9,673 bases of DNA from Campylobacteraceae bacterium (GCA_012521935.1 JAAYLJ010000009.1:1-9673), one strand, 5' to 3'; shown: positions 1 through 5,765, counted from the first letter of the stretch. The notes: generated from the sequence alone by a model not told the origin. Translations and numbers: made by a program.

Positions 1-887
1 AAAAAACCTTCGTATAAAGAGCTAATTGGCATTGGGGTAAATTTAGATAAAGGAAATGCCCAACAAGAGCTAGTTGAAGAGCTAGGAGTACAAAACCTTC
101 TAATAAGAGTTTTTTTAAGTGACATAAAAAACTTAGACTCTTATGTGAAATTTGTAGAAAGTTTTAACAGAAAATCAAAAAAAATATTGTGATAAATGTA
201 GTGCAAGATGGTTTTAATTCAAGAGAAATGGACAATTTAAATCAAAATATCGAACTTATTTTCTCAAAATTTAAGGACATTTCATCAACTTTCCAAATAG
301 GAACTGCTATTAATAGACTAAAATGGGGCTTTAGCTCAGCTAGTGGTTTTATTGATTTCTTTAAAGTTGCACAAAAAGTTAGAGATGAGAAGTTTCCACA
401 TATTAAACTTTTAGGCCCTTCGGTTATAGATTTTGAATACTACTATAATGTAAAAACTATGTTCACTCGCAAAAAAATAAACTACGATAAAACAAGTGCA
501 CTTTTGTATGTTGATAGGCGAGGAAGCCCTAAAAATAGACAATATGGCATCTTTGATTTGAAAAATAAAATTGATTTACTCTATGCACTCGTCAGATTAA
601 GCCCCAAAACAAAAAGCGATGAAATCTACATCACAGAAGTAAACTGGCCCATCAAAAACAGCGCTCCATACGCCCCTACAAGCGAAAAAGAGTGTGTGAG
701 TTTAGATGAGTACACAAAATACATGCTTGAGTACTTTCAAATAGCGAAAGAAAGTAAAAAAATATCAAAAGTTTTTTGGCATCAGTTAATAGCCCCTGGC
801 TATGGACTGGTTGACAATAGAGATGGCAAGCTTATTAAATACCCTCAATACTTTGCATTAAAAGAACTTTTAGAAAAAATTGATTAA
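1..887 (+). pseudogene. Glycosidase-like TIM-barrel protein, 5' end outside window, frameshifted
   Basis: Two reading frames together look like one protein. Frame 1 is open from the window edge to a TGA at 190-192 (63 residues, starting KKPSYKELIG). The downstream frame runs from about 177 to the TAA at 885-887 and continues the fold without loss (KNIVINVVQD, then QIGTAINRLKWG). The join is an A8 tract at 177-184; one extra A would restore a single frame. The second part has features I associate with clan GH-A-like glycosidases: a TEVNWP strand whose Glu (codon 636-638) sits where the nucleophile would be, followed by a conserved C-terminal block with WHQLIAPGYGL. The substrate is unknown; a role in surface polysaccharide is suggested only by the nearby waaC/htrB genes. 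A GTG at 189 could start a shorter protein, but it would lack the first barrel strands and I see no ribosome binding site. Family assignment is moderate; the frameshift is clear. Confidence 0.7.
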
Positions 888-903
888 AACAGTCCCTGTT
901 TTT
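886..903 (+). terminator. Possible weak terminator hairpin after glycosidase-like gene
   Basis: A perfect 7-bp inverted repeat, AAAACAG (886-892) and CTGTTTT (896-902), with a 3-nt TCC loop, starts on the stop codon of the preceding gene and ends in a run of T. The stem has only two G-C pairs, so it would be a weak terminator. It could also be part of the control region of the next gene. Confidence 0.4.
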
Positions 904-904
904 C

Positions 905-920
905 ATGCCACTTATGGCAT
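905..920. promoter_or_regulatory. Inverted repeat, candidate operator of the XRE-Fic pair
   Basis: ATGCCA (905-910) and TGGCAT (915-920) form a perfect 6-bp dyad around CTTA, 22 bp before the XRE start codon. The right arm overlaps CATAAT (918-923), the best -10-like hexamer in the gap. A dyad over the -10 of a gene encoding a helix-turn-helix protein is the usual arrangement for autorepression of toxin-antitoxin operons. Binding is inferred. Confidence 0.45.
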
Positions 921-942
921 AATTAATTAAAAGGATTTAAAA

Positions 943-1323
943 ATGACAAGAATAGAGTTTATAAAAAAAATTGAAGAAAGACGAAAGCAGCTTGACATTA
1001 CTATTGAAAATCTAGCAAAACTTAGTGGCTTAGGCACTAGAACTGTTAATAGATTTTTTGCTGGGGAAGATGTAAAATTAAGCACTGTTGAAAAAATAAC
1101 AACATTCTTAGGTACTAACTTAGCAGGAGATGAAAAAGTAAGCATAAAAAAACTTAAAAAAAATAGAGCAGCCAAAAGAGCTCTGTTTATGGCATCTTTA
1201 GTGCAAAGTACTTCCGCTTTAGAAAAACAAGGCCTTGAAAAAAAAGAGATTGGAAAGATGACAAAAGAGTTAGAAAACCAATTTTTAACTGGCTTGTACA
1301 AAGATAGACTTTGGATAGATTAG
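943..1323 (+). CDS. XRE-family HTH protein, probable antitoxin/repressor of the adjacent Fic protein
   Basis: A 126-residue cytoplasmic protein with an AAGGA ribosome binding site at 931-935 ahead of its ATG. Residues about 10-60 form an XRE/Cro-type helix-turn-helix (NLAKLSGLGTRTVNRFFAG). The C-terminal half (about 70-126) is helical and ends near RLWID. The next gene encodes a Fic protein of the 'mobile mystery protein B' type and overlaps this one, so this is the upstream 'A' partner in position and probable role. Its C-terminal half resembles that family more than its HTH does. Residues 90-94, TSALE, match the T-x-x-x-E part of the Fic inhibitory motif (S/T)xxxE(G/N), but a Lys follows instead of Gly/Asn. 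It may therefore both repress the operon and block the Fic active site. The HTH fold is seen; antitoxin function is inferred from context. Confidence 0.85.
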   Translation: MTRIEFIKKIEERRKQLDITIENLAKLSGLGTRTVNRFFAGEDVKLSTVEKITTFLGTNLAGDEKVSIKKLKKNRAAKRALFMASLVQSTSALEKQGLEKKEIGKMTKELENQFLTGLYKDRLWID

Positions 1324-1925
1324 TGATAGAAAATATCAAAACTGTAAAACACTCAACACCAATTGATGATATATCTGGACTCATGCTACCAAAAAACAGG
1401 GCCTATACGCTAAAGGAGATCTATGTAAAAGAAGCTGAAAATATTGCTATGGCTACTATTAAATATCTTTCACACATACCAGTAAAAAGGGAAGCGCCTT
1501 TTACTTATGAGTGGTTTTTAAAATTGCATTTTGAAATGTTTGGAAAAGTATGGCAATGGGCTGGCAAATTAAGACAAGCAGAGCTTTCTATTGGCATAAG
1601 AGCTTACTTGATACCAACTGAGCTAAAAAAACTATCTGATGACTTGCATTATTGGGAGGAAAATAAAACTTATGATATTTATGAAATAGCTACAAGGCTA
1701 CACCATAAAGCCGTAAAAATACACCCTTTCCAAAACGGTAATGGTAGATGGGGAAGAATGCTTGCAAATATATATCTTAGGCAAAATGGGCTAATGCCAG
1801 TTAAGTGGCAAGAAGAGCTACTTGCCATAGAAAACCCCAAAAGAAATGACTACATAAAAGCTCTAAAAAAAGCTGATGAAGGGGATTTTGCTGAGCTAAT
1901 CAAGATGCATCAAAATACTTTTTAA
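1311..1925 (+). CDS. Fic domain protein (mobile mystery protein B type), probable toxin/AMPylase
   Basis: Fic enzymes usually transfer AMP (some transfer other nucleotide parts) from a nucleotide to a hydroxyl on a target protein. The catalytic loop is complete: HPFQNGNGRWGR at residues 138-149, with His138 as catalytic base and the anion-binding GNGR. The N-terminal STPIDD...GL block, the MFGKVWQWAG helix and the C-terminal YIKALKKAD are typical of the mobile mystery B subfamily, and about 200 residues is the usual length. I see no (S/T)xxxE(G/N) inhibitory motif in this protein, which fits control by the overlapping upstream partner. There is no good ATG near the front: TTG at 1311 is used here, and GTG at 1323, which shares the G of the upstream TAG stop, is equally plausible. 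Either start implies translational coupling. The TAA at 1923-1925 overlaps the end of htrB on the other strand. The target is unknown. Confidence 0.92.
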   Translation: MDRLVIENIKTVKHSTPIDDISGLMLPKNRAYTLKEIYVKEAENIAMATIKYLSHIPVKREAPFTYEWFLKLHFEMFGKVWQWAGKLRQAELSIGIRAYLIPTELKKLSDDLHYWEENKTYDIYEIATRLHHKAVKIHPFQNGNGRWGRMLANIYLRQNGLMPVKWQEELLAIENPKRNDYIKALKKADEGDFAELIKMHQNTF

Positions 1926-2803
1926 TCATAGCTTTCATAATCACTCCATCTTTTATGGAACCAAAACCACTCATCAGGTTTTTCTCTTATGGTTTTTTCA
2001 ATCGCGCTTGCTTGAGCTTGTGTGGCTAAAAATATATCTTCTTCCATGTTTTCTGTTTTAGGAGTTTCAATTGGAGTGTGGAAAGTTATGATGAAATGTT
2101 TATGATCATCAGTTCTAATAAACATTGGGACTATGAGCGCATCCATCTTTCTAGCTAGTATGCTTGCAGCGTGAATATGACTGGTTTTTCTTCCAAAAAA
2201 TTCAACTTCTATTCCATCATTTCCAGCTCTTTGATCTACTAAAATGCCTAAAATTCTTCTTTGGCTTAAAGCCCTCATCATTGGCCTTAAAGCATTTTTC
2301 TTATCTATCAACTCAACATCAAACTGCTCTCTATTTTTACTTAAAATCTTATCCATCACCCTAGAATCAAGCGCTCTTCCCACAACACTTGCTGCCCCAA
2401 ATCTAGCTGCAATAGTTAAGCCCAAAAGCTCCCAATTTCCATAATGAGCAGCCTGCGCTATGATGGGTTTTTTTGTCTTGATAGCTTCTAGCATGATCTC
2501 TTCATTCGCAAAAGTTACCTTACTTAAAATTTTCTCTTTTGTGCTATTTTGATTTTTAATAAAATCTGCCCCATTTAAAGCAAGATTTCTATAACAAGCT
2601 TTGATAATTCTCTTTTTTTCTTCCTCGCTCATTGTCTCACCAAATGCCAAATCAAGATTTTTCCTAATGATGCGCCTATGTTTTTTATTAAAAAACCTCG
2701 CTGTATCGGCTACTATGTAGAGCAACCTTTTTAAAACCCAAAATGGCAAAACAGATACTAAGGCTTTAAAAACATAAAAGATAGCTAAATAAACTCTATC
2801 CAT
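1922..2803 (-). CDS. htrB: Lipid A biosynthesis lauroyl-type acyltransferase
   Basis: A 293-residue member of the LpxL/HtrB (lysophospholipid acyltransferase) family, which adds a secondary acyl chain to Kdo-containing lipid A precursor at the inner membrane. An N-terminal hydrophobic segment (about 4-33) would anchor it. The HX4(D/E) catalytic motif is HYGNWE at 120-125. Other family blocks are DQRAGNDGI (190-198) and the C-terminal PDEWFWFHKRW (276-286). The start overlaps the end of waaC by 8 nt, with AAAAAGG 7 nt upstream, so the two genes form one operon with coupled translation. The waaC-htrB pairing is typical of Campylobacter and relatives, where the gene is called htrB or waaM; acyl chain specificity cannot be read from sequence. 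Its stop codon overlaps the stop of the convergent Fic gene. Confidence 0.94.
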   Translation of the reverse strand: MDRVYLAIFYVFKALVSVLPFWVLKRLLYIVADTARFFNKKHRRIIRKNLDLAFGETMSEEEKKRIIKACYRNLALNGADFIKNQNSTKEKILSKVTFANEEIMLEAIKTKKPIIAQAAHYGNWELLGLTIAARFGAASVVGRALDSRVMDKILSKNREQFDVELIDKKNALRPMMRALSQRRILGILVDQRAGNDGIEVEFFGRKTSHIHAASILARKMDALIVPMFIRTDDHKHFIITFHTPIETPKTENMEEDIFLATQAQASAIEKTIREKPDEWFWFHKRWSDYESYD

Positions 2804-3767
2804 TTAACAACCTTTTTGTAAGATTTGCTATATCTTTTGGGTTAATTTTAGATATGCAGTTAGAGTTTTTGTCTAGTTTTTTTGGATCTATCTCCTCTTT
2901 ACTATCAATTGTCAAATTTATCTTAGTTTCATAGCTATTTCTCCAAAAAGGAGTTGGTCCATAAATGGTAATGCTAGGCTTATTTATGGCCCATGCCATA
3001 TGGGTTGGGCCGCTGTCTGGGCCTACTACCACCCTACTTTGGCTAATTAACTCTTTTAATTTATCTAAATTTACTTTTGGCGCTAAGAGTGCATGAGTTG
3101 AAGATGCAAGTTCTTTTGCCATTTTTTCTTCTTTTTGTGAGCCATAACAAAGCCATATGCTATGCTCTTTTAAAAGCTCTATATACTCTTTTAAAAGCTC
3201 GTTTGGGTAAATCTTGCTTTTCCAGCTAGATCCCAAAACAAGCAGTACATCAACATATGTTGCCTCATTTTTTGCTCTTAAAAGTGGTGGTTTATTCTCT
3301 ATTTCATATGCTGGGAGACTAAGAGCATTTTGGATTAAAAAAAGATTTCTTTTAATGATATTTTCTTCATATGCTATTCTAAAAGAATTAGTATAAAACC
3401 AAGAAGCCGCTGGCTCTCTAATGGACTTCTTGTCAAATCCAACTCTTTTTTTAGCCCTTAAAAGTTTTGTTAAAATTGCACTTTTTAAAAGCCCCTGCAA
3501 GTCAAAAGCTATATCGTATTCATTTTTTCTTAGCTTCTTTAAGCTACTCAAAGTAAGCTTTTTTGCCTCTTTGTTTTTAAAAAACTCTTTTAGATTTAGC
3601 TCAAAAAGAGTATCTATGTGATGGTGGTTTTTTAAAATTTTAGCAAACCTGCTCTCAACCACCCAGTCAATTTTAGCGTCTGGGTAGTGAAGTTTTATAT
3701 ATTCAAGCACTATCAATGAGTGAACTATATCGCCAATGGCTGAAAGTTTAACTATGACTATTTTCAT
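2796..3767 (-). CDS. waaC: Lipopolysaccharide heptosyltransferase I
   Basis: A GT9-family glycosyltransferase that adds the first L-glycero-D-manno-heptose to Kdo of the LOS/LPS inner core, on the cytoplasmic face of the inner membrane. The N-terminus MKIVIVKLSAIGDIVHSL matches the family, with Asp13 at the catalytic position known from E. coli WaaC. The donor-binding block GPDSGPTHMAWA is at 249-260, followed by TIYGPTPFWRNS. The length of 323 residues is normal. The ATG at 3767 is chosen because the family motif begins there; the open frame continues upstream to 3902 but would add an implausible hydrophobic leader overlapping the divergent gene. No Shine-Dalgarno precedes the ATG, and a perfect TATAAT lies only 6 nt upstream, so the mRNA may be leaderless. 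It is the first gene of the waaC-htrB operon. Confidence 0.95.
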   Translation of the reverse strand: MKIVIVKLSAIGDIVHSLIVLEYIKLHYPDAKIDWVVESRFAKILKNHHHIDTLFELNLKEFFKNKEAKKLTLSSLKKLRKNEYDIAFDLQGLLKSAILTKLLRAKKRVGFDKKSIREPAASWFYTNSFRIAYEENIIKRNLFLIQNALSLPAYEIENKPPLLRAKNEATYVDVLLVLGSSWKSKIYPNELLKEYIELLKEHSIWLCYGSQKEEKMAKELASSTHALLAPKVNLDKLKELISQSRVVVGPDSGPTHMAWAINKPSITIYGPTPFWRNSYETKINLTIDSKEEIDPKKLDKNSNCISKINPKDIANLTKRLLNG

Positions 3768-3773
3768 AAAAAG

Positions 3774-3779
3774 ATTATA
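3774..3779 (-). promoter_or_regulatory. -10 box of the waaC-htrB operon
   Basis: A perfect TATAAT on the minus strand, separated from the waaC ATG by only CTTTTT. No convincing -35 is present, which is common in Campylobacterota. Transcription would start at or next to the start codon. The direct repeat at 3786-3828 begins 7 bp further upstream, so repeat DNA supplies most of the promoter's upstream region. Confidence 0.55.
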
Positions 3780-3785
3780 TGAAAC

Positions 3786-3828
3786 TTTAACAAAATATAG
3801 CGTTAAATAGAGTCTCTTCTTTTTTGGG
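3786..3828. repeat. 43-bp direct repeat, copy 1
   Basis: Identical over 43 bp to 5183-5225. It begins TTTAACAAAATATAGC and ends in CTTC, six T and GGG. Within it TTTAAC (3786-3791) and GTTAAA (3802-3807) form an inverted repeat around AAAATATAGC. Its left flank (GAAAC, toward waaC) differs from that of copies 2 and 3. It lies in the gap between waaC and the divergent ATPase gene. Confidence 0.9.
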
Positions 3829-3876
3829 GAAAAATATAGTATTATTAAGAATACATTCCCAATAAAGGAAAATAAT

Positions 3877-5151
3877 ATGGAATCAATTCTGCTAGAAGAC
3901 AATAAACACTGGAATGATACTAGAGCTTATGATGGCTTTATCGGTCGTAAAGTGCTAGGTAAAGCTATCTCATACCTTAGCACGAAACAAGTCATTGCCT
4001 TAATCGGTGCTAGAAGAGTTGGAAAAAGCACTTTAGCAAAACTGATGATTAAAGAACTTTTAAAAACAGTGAATGCAGAAAATATATTTTTTATAAATCT
4101 TGAAAAACCAGAATTCATACCCTACAAAAAAGATGCAAGCTATTTGAATGAGATATTTGATTCTTATTTGAAATTTATAAATCCAAATATAGAGCAAAAA
4201 ATATATTTTTTTATAGATGAGATACAAATATTTCAAGGCTGGGAGCTTTTTATCAAATCAAAATATGAAAATAGCAATATAAAATTCATCATCACTGGCT
4301 CAAACTCATCTCTTCTTACAAGCGATTTTGCAACAACTCTCACGGGAAGAGTTTTAAAGCTTTTTGTAGAAAGTTTTAGCTTTTCTGAGTTTTTAAACTA
4401 TAAAAACATACCTCACAGCTCAAAGTTAGAACGAATTACAAATGAGATTCAAATCTCAAGAGCCAAAGATGAGTACCTAAAATGGGGTGGATACCACGAT
4501 GTGATATCAGTAGAAAATGAGTCTGTAAAAAAAGATATACTGAAAAATATAGCGGAAGACATAATCCTTAAAGACATAGTCCCAAAACACAATATAATAA
4601 ACTCATCTCAAATAAAAGATCTATTTCATTATGTGGTATCAAACGCAACAACGACCCTAAACTACACAACCTTATCTAGGAAAATAGAAATAGATGCGAA
4701 AACCATTAAGGAGTATATTAAATATTTTGAGGACAACTTTTTAGTATCTACTATCTCGTCATATCATACAAAAATAACCCAGCAGATAAAATCAGCTAAA
4801 AAACTATACATTAGTGATAATGGTTTTTTAAATTTAGGAGTAAGAAGAAGCCTTGATAACGGGGCAAATTTAGAAAATATAGTGTTTTTAGCCTTAAAGC
4901 AACCTTGTAAAGAAGTAGTATATATAAAAGAAAATTATGAGATAGATTTTAAGTGTGAAGATGAACTTATCCAAGTTTCATATAAAATGGACAGTGAAAA
5001 AACTAAAAAAAGAGAATTAAGGGTATTTGCAAATTTTGATAAAGAAAAAAGATATAAACATAAAATTATCACTTATGATAAGTCTGGCAGTTTTGAAAAT
5101 ATCCAAATGATTAAAATTGAAGACTTTTTGTTGGATCTGCTAGAAGTTTAG
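3877..5151 (+). CDS. AAA+ ATPase with C-terminal DUF4143 domain
   Basis: A 424-residue cytoplasmic ATPase of the common AAA_14/DUF4143 type (COG1373-like). The Walker A is GARRVGKST (44-52), the Walker B YFFIDEIQ (110-117, Asp114/Glu115), a sensor-1-like TGSNSSLL is at 140-147, and LTGR (155-158) may carry the arginine finger. The C-terminal half shows SKLYISDNGFL-like DUF4143 blocks (about 306-320), then EIDF (355-358) and LIQVSYK (364-370), which resemble the PD-(D/E)XK-like core seen in this family. The length is normal. The ATG has AAGGAA 6 nt upstream (3865-3870). It stands alone, divergent from waaC and bracketed by the 43-bp repeat. The biological role of the family is poorly known; members are frequent in accessory regions of bacterial and archaeal genomes. 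The family call is firm; the function is unknown. Confidence 0.93.
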   Translation: MESILLEDNKHWNDTRAYDGFIGRKVLGKAISYLSTKQVIALIGARRVGKSTLAKLMIKELLKTVNAENIFFINLEKPEFIPYKKDASYLNEIFDSYLKFINPNIEQKIYFFIDEIQIFQGWELFIKSKYENSNIKFIITGSNSSLLTSDFATTLTGRVLKLFVESFSFSEFLNYKNIPHSSKLERITNEIQISRAKDEYLKWGGYHDVISVENESVKKDILKNIAEDIILKDIVPKHNIINSSQIKDLFHYVVSNATTTLNYTTLSRKIEIDAKTIKEYIKYFEDNFLVSTISSYHTKITQQIKSAKKLYISDNGFLNLGVRRSLDNGANLENIVFLALKQPCKEVVYIKENYEIDFKCEDELIQVSYKMDSEKTKKRELRVFANFDKEKRYKHKIITYDKSGSFENIQMIKIEDFLLDLLEV

Positions 5152-5182
5152 TATCTTCTAACTTTTTCTAAACTCTTGCAAA

Positions 5183-5225
5183 TTTAACAAAATATAGCGT
5201 TAAATAGAGTCTCTTCTTTTTTGGG
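5183..5225. repeat. 43-bp direct repeat, copy 2
   Basis: A perfect match to 3786-3828, starting 31 bp after the ATPase stop codon. To the left it shares AACTCTTGCAAA (5171-5182) with copy 3 but not copy 1; to the right it shares the T-run and GGG with copy 1 but not copy 3. With its left flank it forms an interrupted palindrome at 5172-5210: ACTCT, a TGCAA bulge, ATTTAAC, the 10-nt spacer AAAATATAGC, then GTTAAAT and AGAGT. Confidence 0.9.
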
Positions 5226-5253
5226 AAAATACATGGATTGCATTTATAAAAAC

Positions 5254-5282
5254 TTGACATGTTGTATCCTAAAAGATACAAT
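5254..5282 (+). promoter_or_regulatory. Near-consensus sigma-70 promoter of the antitoxin gene
   Basis: TTGACA (5254-5259), a 17-bp spacer, and TACAAT (5277-5282), one mismatch from consensus. This is the best promoter in the window and has a real -35, unlike the others. The start codon is 46 nt beyond the -10. Confidence 0.8.
5262..5281. promoter_or_regulatory. Operator-like inverted repeat inside the antitoxin promoter
   Basis: TTGTATC (5262-5268) and GATACAA (5275-5281) are perfect 7-bp arms around CTAAAA. The dyad fills the -35/-10 spacer and covers most of the -10, so a bound dimer would block RNA polymerase. The downstream HTH protein is the obvious candidate ligand, by autorepression. 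Confidence 0.7.
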
Positions 5283-5328
5283 ATTATTATGTACACCGTC
5301 TAGTATGCAAAATTTTAAAGGACTTAAC

Positions 5329-5592
5329 ATGAATAAAACGAAGCTCACAGATTTTGACATAACACAATATTTAGACAATAAAGAGACAATAGCAGAATAT
5401 TTATCACAAGTTTTAGAAGATAAAGATATGGATGAGCTATTAGAAGCTCTTGGAAATATCGCCAAAGCTAAAGGTATGAGCCAAATATCTAGCGAAACTG
5501 GACTTGGAAGAGAAAGTTTATACAAAACTTTTCAAAAAGGCACAAAACCAAGATTTGATACCATCATGAAGGTGATAGAGTCTTTGGAGTAA
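5329..5592 (+). CDS. HigA/HI1420-like addiction-module antitoxin, no visible toxin partner
   Basis: An 87-residue cytoplasmic DNA-binding protein. The N-terminus (TDFDITQYLDNKETIAEYL) followed by EALGNIAKAKGMSQISSETGL and RESLYKTFQKGTKPRFDTI is the pattern of the 'probable addiction module antidote' family (HI1420-like), with the HTH at about residues 42-80. The ATG at 5329 is chosen because AAAGGA (5317-5322) sits 6 nt upstream and the family N-terminus starts there; an upstream TTG at 5221 would put the promoter inside the gene. In typical pairs a RelE-like toxin gene lies just upstream. Here the 177 bp between the ATPase stop and this ATG encode no toxin, and none is seen downstream. A strong promoter and spacer dyad suggest autoregulation. 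It may be a solitary antitoxin or may partner with an unusual toxin. Confidence 0.85.
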   Translation: MNKTKLTDFDITQYLDNKETIAEYLSQVLEDKDMDELLEALGNIAKAKGMSQISSETGLGRESLYKTFQKGTKPRFDTIMKVIESLE

Positions 5593-5605
5593 AAATTAAA
5601 ATATC

Positions 5606-5625
5606 AGCTTGAGTAAAATCAAGCT
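5606..5625 (+). terminator. Hairpin after the antitoxin gene, possible terminator
   Basis: AGCTTGA (5606-5612) and TCAAGCT (5619-5625) are perfect 7-bp arms with loop GTAAAA, 13 bp after the stop codon and followed by TTAATCATCTT. The U tract is poor, so it is a weak intrinsic terminator at best. Confidence 0.5.
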
Positions 5626-5677
5626 TTAATCATCTTAAGTATCTTATTGAAAATTCTCTTTATCTTTTCTCTAAAAG

Positions 5678-5714
5678 AACTCTTGCAAATTTAATAAAAT
5701 ATAGCGCTAGATAG
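5678..5714. repeat. Diverged repeat, copy 3
   Basis: Starts AACTCTTGCAAATTTAAT and ends GCTAGATAG. It matches 5171-5207 with three substitutions in 37 bp, then diverges completely. Its left flank is that of copy 2; its right flank (CGTTTATTTTAG) is unlike either other copy. The right arm forms a separate small palindrome, CGCTA-GA-TAGCG (5705-5716). The rest of the 226-bp gap (5593-5818) holds the hairpin before it and the AbiE promoter after it. Confidence 0.8.
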
Positions 5715-5765
5715 CGTTTATTTTAGATATAAATAAATCTACACTTAAAATAAAAAGTTTTTTAC

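Larger units (their letters stand above)
3786..5182 (+). mobile_element. Putative one-gene cassette 1 (ATPase unit)
   Basis: A 1397-bp repeat unit from the start of copy 1 to the base before copy 2, carrying only the DUF4143 ATPase gene. It begins with the same terminus as the next unit (GTTAAATAGAGTCTC, then a T-rich run and GGG) and ends with the same terminus (CTCTTGCAAATTTAA). No transposase or integrase is encoded in it. Mobility is inferred solely from the shared ends. Confidence 0.35.
5183..5689 (+). mobile_element. Putative one-gene cassette 2 (antitoxin unit)
   Basis: A 507-bp unit from copy 2 to copy 3 carrying one small antitoxin-like gene with its own promoter, operator and downstream hairpin. 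Both ends correspond to those of the ATPase unit, and the gene has the same orientation. The shared termini around unrelated genes are why I read these as cassettes. Confidence 0.35.

Noticed and set aside
927..1301. Open frame on the minus strand opposite the XRE gene
   Set aside because: It is an antisense shadow: low complexity (Ser/Phe/Leu-rich), no ribosome binding site, and no family pattern.
2164..2444. Short plus-strand open frames inside htrB, and similar ones inside waaC
   Set aside because: They lie opposite strongly recognisable genes and have no plausible starts or family features.
3768..3902. N-terminal extension of WaaC by 45 residues to an ATG at 3902
   Set aside because: It would overlap the divergent ATPase gene, cover the TATAAT box and the repeat, and add a non-family leader; the conserved WaaC N-terminus begins at 3767.
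5221..5328. TTG start at 5221 giving a Cys-containing 36-residue extension of the antitoxin
   Set aside because: The extension spans the promoter and operator; the ATG at 5329 has a proper AAAGGA site and the family N-terminus.
5171..5714. Calling the repeat copies integron attC sites
   Set aside because: The core heptamers fit the consensus but are only 10 nt apart, there are no L boxes of normal spacing, and no integrase gene is visible; recorded only as a resemblance.
3786..5714. CRISPR array
   Set aside because: Only three copies, spaced 0.5-1.4 kb apart with genes between them; no short regular spacers.
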